A program made the translations under genes and the position numbers. The notes under the pieces are model-generated. The model worked only from the letters and a program-made list of their open reading frames with translations. It was not told where the DNA came from and made no database searches. Positions 8,255 through 16,693 of a stretch of DNA of 32,765 nt are shown one piece after another. How positions within the stretch are numbered: the stretch's first letter is position 1; every line of letters begins with the position of its first letter. Source of the stretch: an uncultured Clostridia bacterium (GTDB lineage: Bacteria; Bacillota; Clostridia; Oscillospirales; Oscillospiraceae); contig CANPBB010000018.1 of assembly GCA_947572235.1 (NCBI GenBank), forward strand, positions 1 through 32,765, read 5' to 3'.

Positions 8255-8396
8255 ACTTTCTCTCCCTTCCTGAGGCGGACCGATGGCGCCGGCGCCTCCT
8301 CCGCATAGGCTGGAGCGGCCAAGACGGTGCTTCCCATAGGTTTGCTGCCTCTTCCATTCTATCACAGGTGGCGGCGTTTCATGCGTCCCCCGGCAG

Positions 8397-8424
8397 ATGG
8401 ACAGGTGGCTGTACCTGCGTCCAT
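8397..8424 (-). promoter_or_regulatory. Hairpin in the long leader of the symporter mRNA
   Basis: On the minus strand, ATGGAC-gc-AGGT, a six-base loop, then ACCT-GTCCAT form a stable stem within the roughly 230-nt untranslated leader. I found no match to glycine-riboswitch core motifs. A regulatory role is only suggested by the leader length and the structure. Confidence 0.4.
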
Positions 8425-8488
8425 ATAGGGAGCGTCCTTGGCCGGTACTGGACGGCATGCATAGGAAATGCCGGGTACCTATGGATGT

Positions 8489-8517
8489 ACTATAGCAGAA
8501 GGTGAATAAAAATGCAA
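8489..8517 (-). promoter_or_regulatory. Sigma-A-type promoter of the symporter gene
   Basis: On the minus strand TTGCAT (8512-8517), 17 bases, then TATAGT (8489-8494). Transcription would start near 8482, leaving a leader of about 230 nt before the ATG at 8254. The remaining stretch 8518-8826 holds no gene I can support. Confidence 0.6.
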
Positions 8518-8826
8518 CCGGAAAGTGGAGCATCTGTCTCTTTTTGGAAATGCTTTTGTTTTTGATATGAGGACATGGCAGAATGGCTGCACAGCAGTCG
8601 GTTGTTTTTAAGGAGGATGCCAGCATGGAACAGGTGTGACATACAAGGTGCTGGGCGGCAAGGGCTGCGCAGGGGGGCGGCAGTTTTTCCTGCTGTGTGG
8701 GGGTGCTGTGGCGGCGGTATGCCATAGGTCCGGCAGGATTGGCCTGCTCCGTGGAGGCGCCTGCACAGCGCGGCGGGACACTCCCGGCGGGTCCGAAAAA
8801 TACCGGGAATTTTTGCAAAATCGCTC

Positions 8827-8855
8827 TTTACAAAAGATGTTGGGAATGGTAGGAT
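8827..8855 (+). promoter_or_regulatory. Candidate promoter of guaB
   Basis: TTTACA (8827-8832), a 17-base spacer, then TAGGAT (8850-8855), giving a leader of about 50 nt before ATG 8915. A TTGACA at 8858-8863 lacks a good -10 partner. Confidence 0.45.
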
Positions 8856-8914
8856 AGTTGACAAATCAGAGCAGTCATCAAACCTTTGGAATTCCGTGTT
8901 TTGGAGGAACAGAT

Positions 8915-10429
8915 ATGGCCTTTTACTACAGCGAGCCGTCACACACCTTCAGCGAGTATCTGCTGGTCCCAGGTTACACGTCGCCGGAGTGCGTCCCCAC
9001 CAACGTATCCCTGCGCACCCCCTTGGTAAAGTATCGCCGGGGACAGGAGGAGAGCCCCATCTCCCTGAATATCCCTATGGTTTCCGCCATCATGCAGTCC
9101 GTGTCCAACGACACCATGGCCATCGCCTTGGCCAAGGAGGGCGGCATCTCCTTTATCTATGGCTCCCAGTCTGTGGAGAGCGAGGCGGCCATGGTGGCCC
9201 GTGTGAAAAACTACAAGGCCGGCTTCGTCCGCAGCGACTCCAACCTGCCCCCCGACGCCACCTTGGCGGATGTGCTGGCGCTGAAGGAGGAAAACGGCCA
9301 CTCCACTGTGGCGATCACCGAGGACGGCACCAACGAGGGGAAGCTGGTGGGTATTGTCACCGGTCGGGACTACCGGGTGAGCCGGATGGACACCGCCACC
9401 AAGGTCTCCACTTTTATGACCCCCTTGGAGAAGCTGATCACCGCCCCGGAGAGTACCACGCTGAAGGAGGCCAACGACATTATCTGGGAGCACAAGCTCA
9501 ACTCCCTGCCCATCGTCAATGCTGCGGGGCAGCTTCTGTACTTCGTCTTCCGCAAGGATTACGAGCAGCACAAGGAGAATCCGGCGGAGCTCTTGGATGC
9601 GCACAAACGGTATATTGTGGGCGCAGGCATCAACACCAAGGATTACGAGCAGCGTGTTCCCGCCTTGGTGGAGGCTGGAGCTGACGTGCTGTGCATCGAC
9701 TCCTCCGAGGGCTACTCCTGCTGGCAGGCCAAGACGCTGGCCTTTATCCGGGAAAAGTACGGCGACAGCGTGAAGGTGGGCGCCGGGAACGTGGTGGACC
9801 GGGATGGATTCCTGTTTTTGGCAGAGGCTGGGGCTGACTTTATCAAGGTGGGCATCGGCGGCGGTTCCATCTGCATCACCCGGGAGACCAAGGGGATTGG
9901 TCGGGGACAGGCCACGGCGCTCATTGAGGTGGCGGCGGCCCGGGACGAGTACTTTGAGAAGACCGGGGTGTACATCCCCATCTGTTCCGACGGCGGCATT
10001 GTCCACGACTACCACATGACCTTGGCCTTAGCCATGGGGGCGGACTTCATCATGCTGGGCCGCTACTTCGCCCGCTTTGACGAGAGCCCCACAGCCAAGC
10101 TGATGATCAATGGACAGTACGTGAAGGAGTACTGGGGCGAGGGCTCCAATCGGGCCCGGAATTGGCAGCGCTACGATTTGGGCGGCAAGAGCGGCTTGGC
10201 CTTTGAGGAGGGGGTGGACTCCTTTGTCACCTACGCCGGCAGCTTGAAGGACAACGTGGCCAAGAGCCTCTATAAAGTTCGGTCCACAATGTGCAACTGC
10301 GGTGTGCTGACAATTCCCGATCTGCAGAAGAACGCCCGGCTGACGCTGGTCTCCGCCACCTCCATTGTGGAGGGCGGGTACCACGATGTGACGCTGAAGA
10401 CGACACATACCATTGCCCAGCAGGGGTGA
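8915..10429 (+). CDS. guaB: Inosine-5'-monophosphate dehydrogenase
   Basis: 504 residues from ATG 8915 with TTGGAGGAAC at 8901-8910; the TTG at 8858 overlaps the promoter region and is not used. It catalyses IMP + NAD+ -> XMP + NADH, the committed step of guanine nucleotide synthesis, in the cytosol. A (beta/alpha)8 barrel is interrupted by two CBS (Bateman) domains at about residues 111-222. The active-site loop is [20 protein letters not shown] with catalytic Cys320. The phosphate-binding CSDGGI and the flap Arg-Tyr dyad in NWQRY are present. The loop reads [10 protein letters not shown] rather than the common bacterial GPGSICTTR, marking the longer subclass seen in some Clostridia. The product is full length with its own promoter and strong terminator, and no guaA lies beside it. 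No guanine riboswitch is visible. Confidence 0.95.
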   Translation: MAFYYSEPSHTFSEYLLVPGYTSPECVPTNVSLRTPLVKYRRGQEESPISLNIPMVSAIMQSVSNDTMAIALAKEGGISFIYGSQSVESEAAMVARVKNYKAGFVRSDSNLPPDATLADVLALKEENGHSTVAITEDGTNEGKLVGIVTGRDYRVSRMDTATKVSTFMTPLEKLITAPESTTLKEANDIIWEHKLNSLPIVNAAGQLLYFVFRKDYEQHKENPAELLDAHKRYIVGAGINTKDYEQRVPALVEAGADVLCIDSSEGYSCWQAKTLAFIREKYGDSVKVGAGNVVDRDGFLFLAEAGADFIKVGIGGGSICITRETKGIGRGQATALIEVAAARDEYFEKTGVYIPICSDGGIVHDYHMTLALAMGADFIMLGRYFARFDESPTAKLMINGQYVKEYWGEGSNRARNWQRYDLGGKSGLAFEEGVDSFVTYAGSLKDNVAKSLYKVRSTMCNCGVLTIPDLQKNARLTLVSATSIVEGGYHDVTLKTTHTIAQQG

Positions 10430-10504
10430 TTTGTTGAATTAGGAGTTAGAAATTAGAGGCCGGGGCCCGGAGGTGCCAAGTATATAGTTGGTTGTCCCGA
10501 GAGA

Positions 10505-10547
10505 AAAAAGACGCGGCGCATGGGGAACCTGTGCGCCGCGTCTTTTT
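10505..10547 (+). terminator. Intrinsic terminator of guaB
   Basis: A 16-bp stem, AAAAAGACGCGGCGCA with its exact complement, closes a short loop and ends in TTTTT. It lies 75 bases beyond the stop codon. The flanking A and T runs would let it act in both directions. Confidence 0.93.
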
Positions 10548-10634
10548 GGTGCTCCAACAGAGCTTATAGATGAAGTTTTTGTCTGGCGGAAGGGTTTTGT
10601 CATGGTTGGAATATTGAGCTGTTCTGATGGCGTG

Positions 10635-10664
10635 TTGATTTGGCGGAGGGAGCTGTGGTATATT
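10635..10664 (+). promoter_or_regulatory. Candidate promoter of the immunity genes
   Basis: TTGATT (10635-10640), 18 bases, then an extended -10 TGGTATATT with TATATT at 10659-10664. The predicted leader to ATG 10710 is about 40 nt. Confidence 0.45.
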
Positions 10665-10709
10665 GGAGGAGTGGTACTGGCGTGTAAAATTTGTCAGGAG
10701 GACGGCTTA

Positions 10710-11132
10710 ATGCGTGAAGTGGAGCAGCTGGAGGCCGAGTACGGGGATCGGGACTATGTGTCCGTGTTTGTGGGAGTGTGCCCGTCTTGGGAGCGGTTCG
10801 AGGCGTACATGGAGAAGGATTATGAGCGGCTGCATGTGGATGACATTGGCTTTGAGATGGGGGTTGATTTCGGCATCAACACCTATGACGAGGATATGGC
10901 GGTGTTCTATTTCAGACAGCGGCCCTCTGCGCAGATCGCGGAGCTCTTTGAGGAGTCTATATTCGATTTGGATGAGCTGAAGCGGCGGTATCCGCGGGGG
11001 CTCGACATGGCCTATCATGCGGTTTGCCAACTTGGGGGACTGCGTTTTGAGGGGCCGGTGGAGGAACATGACAGCGCGGAGTTTGGGCATTTCAAATTTT
11101 TAGGGGCATTTAAGGCGGATTGGGCAAGGTAA
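10710..11132 (+). CDS. Imm22-like immunity protein
   Basis: 140 residues from ATG 10710, with AGGAGG at 10696-10701 deciding the start; longer upstream frames run through the guaB terminator. The pattern VSVFVGVCPSWERFEAYMEKDYE, then FEMGVDFGINTYDEDMAVFYF and an IAELFEESIFD segment, fits the Imm22 (DUF4284) family: an opening beta-strand V-x-V-G, the Y-x-x-x-D-Y helix and the Y-D-E-D-x pair. Members are small cytosolic proteins predicted to neutralise polymorphic toxins delivered between cells. The next gene is a SUKH protein 20 bases on, so the two are probably co-transcribed. No toxin C-terminus is visible nearby, so this may be an orphan immunity gene protecting against neighbours' toxins. 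The family call is by pattern; function is inferred from family. Confidence 0.65.
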   Translation: MREVEQLEAEYGDRDYVSVFVGVCPSWERFEAYMEKDYERLHVDDIGFEMGVDFGINTYDEDMAVFYFRQRPSAQIAELFEESIFDLDELKRRYPRGLDMAYHAVCQLGGLRFEGPVEEHDSAEFGHFKFLGAFKADWAR

Positions 11133-11152
11133 CGCATTTTCTTTGAAGACCG

Positions 11153-12229
11153 ATGGAAAGGCTGGAAAAAGTCATGTTGGATATCCCTAAAATTGAGGCG
11201 GTTCTCCACCAAGCCAGACGGTGGGACATGGACTTTCCCCTGTTCGGGAGCCACTCCCACGCGCACCTCTTTCAGCCTCCCCTGCCGGTGGAGGACGCGG
11301 AGGCTTGGGAGGAGCTGATGGAGGTGCGTCTTCCTGAGGACTATCGCCTGTATCTCACCCGCTTGGGCAACGGCGGGGCGGGACCCGCCTATGGCATCGC
11401 GTCTTTCCGCTGTCCCCTCCAAGACTGTCTGCGGGAGCCGGCGGTGTTCAGCGACGACCAAGAGGAGCGGTTCAACGACTTGGCCCGCAGGTGGTACGCT
11501 TACTCCAACGAGGATGAGGACCAGCTCTATAGGGCCTACTGTGAACAGACCTCGGAGGAGCGGCGGATGAACTGCTGTGACTGGAGTGAGGCGCGATACC
11601 GCTTTGTGGAAAAAACAGTGATTCATTTCCTGTTCAAGAGCGGCCAGCTTTTTATTGCCAACCAAGGCTGTTCCCAAGACATCTACCTGCTGCTCAGCGG
11701 TTCTCACCGGGGCTTCTGCCACGGCAGCAGCGAGGAGTACGACTACTCCTACCCCTTCTGGTACCAGCCATCGAACCGCCGCGCCGCCATCACTTGGCCC
11801 CAGTACCGGGAGACGCTGACGACCTTCTCCGATTACTTCATGGATTATGTGGACCGGGTGGAGCAGGTCTGCCGCGAGCTGACCGGGGAGAAGCGGCAGC
11901 AGTTCCTCCGGGAACAGGCCCAAGTCCGGAATTTCCAAAGTGCTGTCGAGGCAAAGGACTGGGCGGCGGCGCTGATTATGCTGACAGGCTTAGAACCCGC
12001 CGCACTGTCAATCAAGAGCCGGAGCTTTTATCTGTACTACAAGAAGACGCTGAAAGAACATCTGCCGGACCGCCCGGAGGTTCCCCTATTTTTCCGGAAG
12101 GTAGACAAGACCCGGCGCTGCTCCGCAGGGGCGGAGTTTACCTGCTTCTGGAGCGAGGAGGACAGCGAGGACGACTGCCCCAGCCCTCATTTCAGCGACT
12201 TTTTGGAGACCTTCACAGAGACGGAGTAG
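11153..12229 (+). CDS. SMI1/KNR4 (SUKH) family protein, probable immunity protein
   Basis: 358 residues from ATG 11153; ATG 11174 is an alternative start and neither has a strong ribosome binding site. Residues ~45-85 contain the SUKH core: EAWEELMEVRLPEDYRLYL followed by TRLGNGGAGPAYGI. Further on come IANQGCSQDIYLLLSGSHRG and an F-W-Y-x-P-S segment, the usual later strands of the SUKH fold. The C-terminal ~120 residues are an additional helical region of unknown role. SUKH proteins are frequent immunity proteins against nuclease and deaminase toxins, but some act otherwise. It follows the Imm22-like gene by 20 bases and is convergent with a second, broken SUKH gene, sharing one bidirectional terminator. 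Confidence 0.75.
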   Translation: MERLEKVMLDIPKIEAVLHQARRWDMDFPLFGSHSHAHLFQPPLPVEDAEAWEELMEVRLPEDYRLYLTRLGNGGAGPAYGIASFRCPLQDCLREPAVFSDDQEERFNDLARRWYAYSNEDEDQLYRAYCEQTSEERRMNCCDWSEARYRFVEKTVIHFLFKSGQLFIANQGCSQDIYLLLSGSHRGFCHGSSEEYDYSYPFWYQPSNRRAAITWPQYRETLTTFSDYFMDYVDRVEQVCRELTGEKRQQFLREQAQVRNFQSAVEAKDWAAALIMLTGLEPAALSIKSRSFYLYYKKTLKEHLPDRPEVPLFFRKVDKTRRCSAGAEFTCFWSEEDSEDDCPSPHFSDFLETFTETE

Positions 12230-12245
12230 AGACGGACATAAGAAG

Positions 12246-12281
12246 AAGGGACTGTTCAAGGTTTGCCTTGAACAGTCCCTT
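12246..12281. terminator. Bidirectional terminator between convergent SUKH genes
   Basis: A perfect 16-bp inverted repeat (AAGGGACTGTTCAAGG and its complement) has a TTTG loop. The minus-strand stop codon of the broken SUKH gene (12256-12258) lies inside the stem. The U-tract is weak on the plus strand and better (TTCTTCTTAT) on the minus strand. Confidence 0.8.
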
Positions 12282-12667
12282 CCATAGGAATACGGTAAAA
12301 ATCAGATAAGGAACGGCCGGCGGGCACCTCCGTGCCGTCAATAACATCAAAGCGGACCACTGTGCCGTTACGCTTCAGCAGGAAGGGGTTTCCCGCGCCG
12401 TCGCTGGAAAAGACCGTGCCTTCTGCGCTGCGGGTTTTGCGGTAGAAGGCGGTCTCCTCCGCTATCATCGAGCAGGGGTAGATAATCCATGAGATAGGGA
12501 TTACCTTGCCGGTCTGAGGATGGATCATAGTCTCCATTACACCGTCGCAGCGCTGCAGGATGTCAAAAAAGCTCCGCTGGCAGTCCCACCGGCCTCCGCC
12601 CCTCGTAGGGTGGGAGGAACTGGACATTTCCGCCATAGAACGCGGAAATGCAGCCAAGCAGCTCCAT
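12256..12667 (-). pseudogene. SMI1/KNR4 (SUKH) protein, broken by one-base frameshift
   Basis: From ATG 12667 the frame reads MELLGCISAFYGGNVQFLPP and then LPAELF before hitting a stop. One base away the frame continues as DILQRCDGVMETMIHPQ, SWIIYPCSMIAEETAFY, then FSSDGAGNPFLLKRNGTV and a final SLSDFYR. Joined, these make a normal ~137-residue SUKH protein (LPxxLFxIL, I-Y-P, DGxGxPF and SxSxF blocks). The break is at the A6 tract 12565-12570; removing one base restores the frame. The start lies six bases after the stop of the NSS transporter gene, so it belongs to that transcript. Either a recent inactivating slip, a phase-variable tract, or a sequencing error. Confidence 0.75.
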
Positions 12668-12673
12668 ACGCAG

Positions 12674-14008
12674 TCAGCCTATGCCGCCGTAGACAATCCC
12701 CAACACGAACACCACCGCTGCTAAGGGGACATACACGTACTTGGCCAGCGCGCCGAAGCCGCGGAGCAGGGGACGGGTGCGGCCCAGCTCAAGTTCACTC
12801 TTCATATCCTTCCAGCCCCAGACGTAGTAGATGGAGATGGCCCCCAGCAGCGCGCCGAAGGGCACCACATAGATGGTGATAAAGTCCATCCAGATCCCCA
12901 CCATGTCGCCGTTCTCAATAAACAGCCCCACCGCCAGCGCCAAGCCGCCGCACAGCAGTGTGGCGGCGCAGCGGGAAAGTCGGAAGCGGGCTTGAAGGGA
13001 TTCGCACACCGCCTCAAACATGTTGATAAGGCTGGTGATGCCGGCGAAGGTGACGGAGAGGAAGAAGAAGGCGGCAAAGAGCCGGCTGAGGGGCATCTGG
13101 GCGAAGACGTGGGGCAGTGTGACGAACATCAGCGCCGGTCCCCGGCCCGGAGCGATGCCGAAGGCAAACACCGCGGGCATGATGGCCAGTGCCGCCAGCA
13201 GCGCCGCCAGCGTATCGAACATGGCGGTGTTTACCGAGGCCTTGGGGATGTCAGCATCCTTGTTCAGATAGGAGCCGTAGACGATCATCCCCGAGCCGGT
13301 AATGGACAGGGAGAAGAAGGCCTGTCCCATGGCCATGACCCAGGTGTCCACTTGGAGCAGGTACTCCCACTTAGGGACGAACAGGAAGCGGTAGCCCTCC
13401 CCGGCCCCGTCCAAAAAGGCCACACGGACGGCCAAAATGATAAAGAGGAGGAAGAAGGCGGGCATGAGGATGCGGTTGACCTTCTCAATGCCCTTGGTGG
13501 CGCCGAACATCAGCAGAGCCACCGCCGCGGCGATGACCACCACGTGCCAGCCCACATTGCCCAAGGTGGCGGACATCTGAGCGAAGAGGGCCTCGGCCTC
13601 GGTGGCGAACATGACGCCGGTGAGGCCGTTGAAGAGGCTGCGCAGCACCCAGCTGACGATGACCGCGTAGCCGATGGCGATGCCCAAGGAGCCAAAGAGG
13701 GGAATCCAGCCGATCAGATAGCCCAATTTGCCCTTGCCCCGCTGGGCCCAACAGTACTCGTAGGAGCCTAAGGTGCCGGTCTTGGCCCGCCGTCCCACAG
13801 CGAACTCGGCGGAGAGTCCCACCAAGCCGAAGATGGCGACGAAGATCAGGTAGGGGATCAGGAAGGCGGCACCGCCGTACTGGCCCAGACGATAGGGAAA
13901 GAGCCAGATGTTGCCCATTCCCACGGCGGAGCCTACGCAGGCCAAGACGAAGCCAAAGGAGTTTTTGAAGCTGCCGTTGATATGGTGGTTTTTTTCTTTT
14001 TCGTGCAT
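12674..14008 (-). CDS. Neurotransmitter:sodium symporter (NSS/SNF) family transporter
   Basis: 444 residues from ATG 14008, preceded by GAGGTG at proper spacing. The product is an integral membrane protein with about eleven hydrophobic segments. The LeuT-type unwound TM1 signature GSAVGMGNIWLFPY lies at residues 26-39, followed by the TM2 block GGAAFLIPYL. The TM6 region has a QAFFSLSITGSGMIVYGSY stretch typical of bacterial TnaT/MhsT-like proteins. The family co-transports amino acids (tryptophan, leucine, methionine or others) with Na+; the substrate is not deducible here. It has its own promoter at 14063-14091, and the broken SUKH gene follows after six bases on the same transcript. Confidence 0.92.
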   Translation of the reverse strand: MHEKEKNHHINGSFKNSFGFVLACVGSAVGMGNIWLFPYRLGQYGGAAFLIPYLIFVAIFGLVGLSAEFAVGRRAKTGTLGSYEYCWAQRGKGKLGYLIGWIPLFGSLGIAIGYAVIVSWVLRSLFNGLTGVMFATEAEALFAQMSATLGNVGWHVVVIAAAVALLMFGATKGIEKVNRILMPAFFLLFIILAVRVAFLDGAGEGYRFLFVPKWEYLLQVDTWVMAMGQAFFSLSITGSGMIVYGSYLNKDADIPKASVNTAMFDTLAALLAALAIMPAVFAFGIAPGRGPALMFVTLPHVFAQMPLSRLFAAFFFLSVTFAGITSLINMFEAVCESLQARFRLSRCAATLLCGGLALAVGLFIENGDMVGIWMDFITIYVVPFGALLGAISIYYVWGWKDMKSELELGRTRPLLRGFGALAKYVYVPLAAVVFVLGIVYGGIG

Positions 14009-14062
14009 GATACACCTCAGAGATTGTTTTTTCTTAAAATTATTCTGTATGGGATTGGGATT

Positions 14063-14091
14063 AGTATAACGTATGGAGGGGGATTTAGCAA
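14063..14091 (-). promoter_or_regulatory. Sigma-A-type promoter of the NSS transporter gene
   Basis: On the minus strand TTGCTA (14086-14091), a 17-base spacer, then TATACT (14063-14068). The predicted leader is about 50 nt to the ATG at 14008. Confidence 0.65.
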
Positions 14092-14175
14092 CTGATTCTT
14101 TTTTCGGCGTATAGGGGACGGGGGGCCGCCAAGACTAATGAAATGCGCATTTTGGCTTGCCGCTCTCTTTATGAG

Positions 14176-14209
14176 AAAAATAGGGGCTGCGAAAGCAGCC
14201 CCTATTTTT
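14176..14209 (-). terminator. Terminator of the DUF885/gamma-CA operon
   Basis: A perfect 15-bp stem (AAAAATAGGGGCTGC and its complement) closes a GAAA loop and directly abuts the gamma-CA-like stop codon (14210-14212). It is symmetrical, with T-runs on both strands. Confidence 0.9.
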
Positions 14210-14728
14210 TTAACTATTGATGGGAAGGAGCAGACGTTTTCCTGCCTCTGCGTAGTGTGCGGCGTTGCGCAGTGTCCCCTCCCGCTCGGCGTCGGTGAGG
14301 GGCCGCACCACCTTGGCGGGGACGCCCATCACAAGACTTCCAGGGGGAATAATCTTTCCCGCTGTCACCAGCGCGTTGGCGCCTACGATGGAGCCCGAAC
14401 CGATCACCGCGCCGTCCAGCACCGTGGCGCCCATGCCGATGAGACTGCCGTCCTCTACCGTGCAGCCGTGGAGAATGGCCCCATGGCCGATGACCACGTT
14501 GTCGCCCACCACTACCGGGTGGTCGGCGGAGCAGTGGGCCACGCTGTTGTCTTGGACGTTGGAGCCCCTCCCAATGCGGATGGGAGCCACGTCGCCCCGG
14601 AGGACGCAGCCGTACCAGAGTGTTGCGTCTGCGCCCACCGTTACGTCGCCGGTGACGACAATATTCTCCGCCCCGCGGGCAGTGGGGTCGATCTGCGGAA
14701 TGAAACCCTCCGCCTCTTTGATGATCAT
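14210..14728 (-). CDS. Gamma-carbonic-anhydrase-like hexapeptide-repeat protein
   Basis: 172 residues from ATG 14728 with AAAGGAAATGGAAG upstream; the longer frame overlaps the previous gene's 3' end and is not needed. The sequence is a left-handed beta-helix of hexapeptide repeats (VTGDVTVGADATLWYG, VVIGHGAILHGCTVEDGSLIG and similar). Three His residues at 65, 82 and 87 occupy the zinc/iron-ligand positions of gamma-class carbonic anhydrases. Arg44, Asp46 and Gln59 match other active-site positions. The length fits the YrdA/CaiE-like branch, whose members often lack proven carbonic anhydrase activity. It is a cytosolic trimer by family. The gene is 28 bases downstream of the DUF885 lipoprotein gene and is the last gene of that operon. 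Confidence 0.88.
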   Translation of the reverse strand: MIIKEAEGFIPQIDPTARGAENIVVTGDVTVGADATLWYGCVLRGDVAPIRIGRGSNVQDNSVAHCSADHPVVVGDNVVIGHGAILHGCTVEDGSLIGMGATVLDGAVIGSGSIVGANALVTAGKIIPPGSLVMGVPAKVVRPLTDAEREGTLRNAAHYAEAGKRLLLPINS

Positions 14729-14756
14729 ACTTCCATTTCCTTTCTCTTCAGTGCTG

Positions 14757-16505
14757 TTACCGGCCCTGAGCTTTCTCGATGTAAGCATCCACTAAGTCGC
14801 TGAGGATAGGGAAGCTGGCGGGACCCGCGTCCAAGAGGACTTGGTGGAAAGCGACGGGGAGGAAGGCGTCACCCAAAGCATCCTCCGCCTGACTGCGCAG
14901 CTGCTGGAACAGCAGGCCTCCCAGACAGTAGTTCAGATAGTTCCCCGGTGACTCCAGAATGAGCAGGTACATCTCCTTGGCCTCCTCCTCTTCCAGCTCA
15001 CCATAGAAATAGGCGCACTGCTCACGGAACTGCTCCAAGGTCCAGCCGTCATAGTGCACACCGATGTCGAGAAGGGCGGTGATCAGAAGGCTCAGGTGGT
15101 CGTTGAGGACATAGAGCTCGTTGCCGAGGGACTGGTTGGGGGCGTACTGGGGCGTGTAGTGCTCCACATAGGTGGCCCAGCCCTCTGTGTAGCCGTCATA
15201 ATCAATAAGACAGCGGATGGCGGGGGGCTGGAGGCTCTTGTAGTAGATATTCTGGTACATGTGCCCTGGATAGCCCTCGTGGGCGATGGTAGGAAAGAGA
15301 TCAGGGGCGAAATCCCCATTGAGGTAGATGGACTGAGGGGAGGAGAGGGGGGAGTCGATGGTGTCCACAATATAGGCCGCCGGAGAGAAGTTGTCCCGCA
15401 TGGACTCGGGCACCAAGCGGACGGTGTAGTTGAGCTGTGCCAAGGCGGGGAAGTCCGCCGCCGTGGCTTGGGCCAGATAGTCCACCGCCTCCTCCGCTGT
15501 GGTGAAGTCGCAGAACTCTGAACCGAGGGTGTCAAAATCAATGTCCGGATGGGCGGTGAGGAGGGCCTGTATGGCCAGCATATCCGCCTCAATGGCGGTC
15601 ATAAGCTTGGCTTTGATGCCCGAGATGGAGAGATCGGTGCCCACACTGCTCTGCACCAGAACCTCGAAGTACGCCTGCCCGCCCTCAAAGTGGGCCAAGC
15701 CTAAAGGCTCGGGACTGCCGGTGAGCTTGCTGAGATCCTTGGAGAGCTGGGCATAGGCGGGGAGGAAGGCCTCAGCGAGGAGGGTTTTGTGGCGCGTCTT
15801 GGTGGCCTCCTTCACCGCGTCGGATAGGAAGTCCGCTTGGTCGATGCGTTGGTTGAAGGAGTCGGCAATAAAGTCACAGCCCTGTTCCACCAAGGTATCG
15901 CACTGCTCGATTACGCCGTCCAGCATATCCTGACACATCCCATAGCCTGCCGCCATACGCTCCGCCTCGTAGTCGGCATACTGCCGGAAGGCGTCCTTGG
16001 TGGTCTCCAAAAGGTAAAAGTAGTTGTCAATGTCGGCGGCGGAGTTGAAATGGACCTCTGTCAGCAGCAGGGGGAGCTGGGCCTGATAGCCCAAAAAGCT
16101 GCCCAAGTAGGTGTTGTCTAAATAATAGTAGTCGTAGGTGCGGAGGCTGCGGGTAAAATAGTCCTCTATCACACGGTAGTGGAGCTGTTCATCCTCGGTG
16201 AGCTTGGCAAGGGGGATGTCATGCAGACGATCCAGCAGCTTGCGGATCTCCTCCGCCCCGTCGGCGTAGTCGTCCTGGGAGGCGAAGTCGTGTTCGTAGG
16301 GGAGGGGTTCAATACCAAAGTTCTCTGGGTTTTCAAAGAGGAAGTTGACAGAGAGGCTGTCGCCATTGACGGCCCAAGCGGGCAGCTCCTCCAACAGGGC
16401 ATTGAATTTCTCCGAGGGGGACATGCTGGAGCAGGAGAAAAGGCTCAGGGAGATAACGGCGGTGAGGAACAGGGCTGTGGCCCTGCGCAGACAGGTGTGG
16501 TTCAT
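14757..16505 (-). CDS. DUF885-family lipoprotein, putative zinc metallopeptidase
   Basis: 582 residues from ATG 16505, with AAAGGAGCTGCC upstream deciding the start over longer frames. A lipoprotein signal (RRATALFLTAVISLSLFSC) gives lipidated Cys25, so the protein should be anchored on the outer face of the membrane. Lgt, encoded at 29989, would perform the first modification step. The body is helical, as in DUF885 proteins. It carries HEGYPGH with His409, Glu410 and His415, and a downstream TEGWATYVE with Glu441; together they resemble a zinc site of M32/M3-like peptidases. Family members have been linked to peptide hydrolysis, but the substrate is unknown. It leads a two-gene operon with the gamma-CA-like gene, driven by a clear promoter at 16609-16637. 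Confidence 0.85.
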   Translation of the reverse strand: MNHTCLRRATALFLTAVISLSLFSCSSMSPSEKFNALLEELPAWAVNGDSLSVNFLFENPENFGIEPLPYEHDFASQDDYADGAEEIRKLLDRLHDIPLAKLTEDEQLHYRVIEDYFTRSLRTYDYYYLDNTYLGSFLGYQAQLPLLLTEVHFNSAADIDNYFYLLETTKDAFRQYADYEAERMAAGYGMCQDMLDGVIEQCDTLVEQGCDFIADSFNQRIDQADFLSDAVKEATKTRHKTLLAEAFLPAYAQLSKDLSKLTGSPEPLGLAHFEGGQAYFEVLVQSSVGTDLSISGIKAKLMTAIEADMLAIQALLTAHPDIDFDTLGSEFCDFTTAEEAVDYLAQATAADFPALAQLNYTVRLVPESMRDNFSPAAYIVDTIDSPLSSPQSIYLNGDFAPDLFPTIAHEGYPGHMYQNIYYKSLQPPAIRCLIDYDGYTEGWATYVEHYTPQYAPNQSLGNELYVLNDHLSLLITALLDIGVHYDGWTLEQFREQCAYFYGELEEEEAKEMYLLILESPGNYLNYCLGGLLFQQLRSQAEDALGDAFLPVAFHQVLLDAGPASFPILSDLVDAYIEKAQGR

Positions 16506-16608
16506 GGCAGCTCCTTTCAGAGGATGAAATCGGGGAGGCTCCCCAGCAGCGGGGCGGTGTGTTACTCCGCTGCGGCTCCCTACAGAAGAATATAGTGGAA
16601 TCACTGCC

Positions 16609-16637
16609 ATTGTAGCACACCAGAGGGCGGCTCACAA
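16609..16637 (-). promoter_or_regulatory. Sigma-A-type promoter of the DUF885 operon
   Basis: On the minus strand TTGTGA (16632-16637), 17 bases, then TACAAT (16609-16614), about 100 bases upstream of ATG 16505. Confidence 0.6.
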
Positions 16638-16646
16638 GGGGGCGGA

Positions 16647-16682
16647 CAAAAAAACCGGGCCTCCGGAAAACCAGAGGCCCGA
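16647..16682 (-). terminator. Terminator of the metal-resistance operon
   Basis: On the minus strand CGGGCCTC and GAGGCCCG pair around a ten-base loop, followed by a run of seven T. It lies 12 bases past the ATPase stop codon. Confidence 0.9.
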
Positions 16683-16693
16683 TAAAAGGCGTG

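Noticed and set aside
8255..8485. Glycine riboswitch before the alanine/glycine symporter
   Set aside because: The conserved aptamer core sequences are not found in the leader on the minus strand.
8625..8639. AAGGAGG followed by a tiny frame MEQV and stop
   Set aside because: The ribosome binding site is striking, but a four-residue frame in otherwise gene-free DNA cannot be supported as a leader peptide; no downstream attenuator is seen.
8255..8818. N-terminal extension of the symporter reading frame
   Set aside because: The open frame crosses the promoter and a structured leader and has no AGCS similarity; ATG 8254 has a good ribosome binding site.
8939..10015. 358-codon open frame on the minus strand
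   Set aside because: Antisense shadow of guaB, produced by GC-rich third positions; no recognisable domain.
12992..13771. 259-codon open frame on the plus strand
   Set aside because: Antisense of the NSS transporter gene, with Glu/Gly/His-rich nonsense composition.
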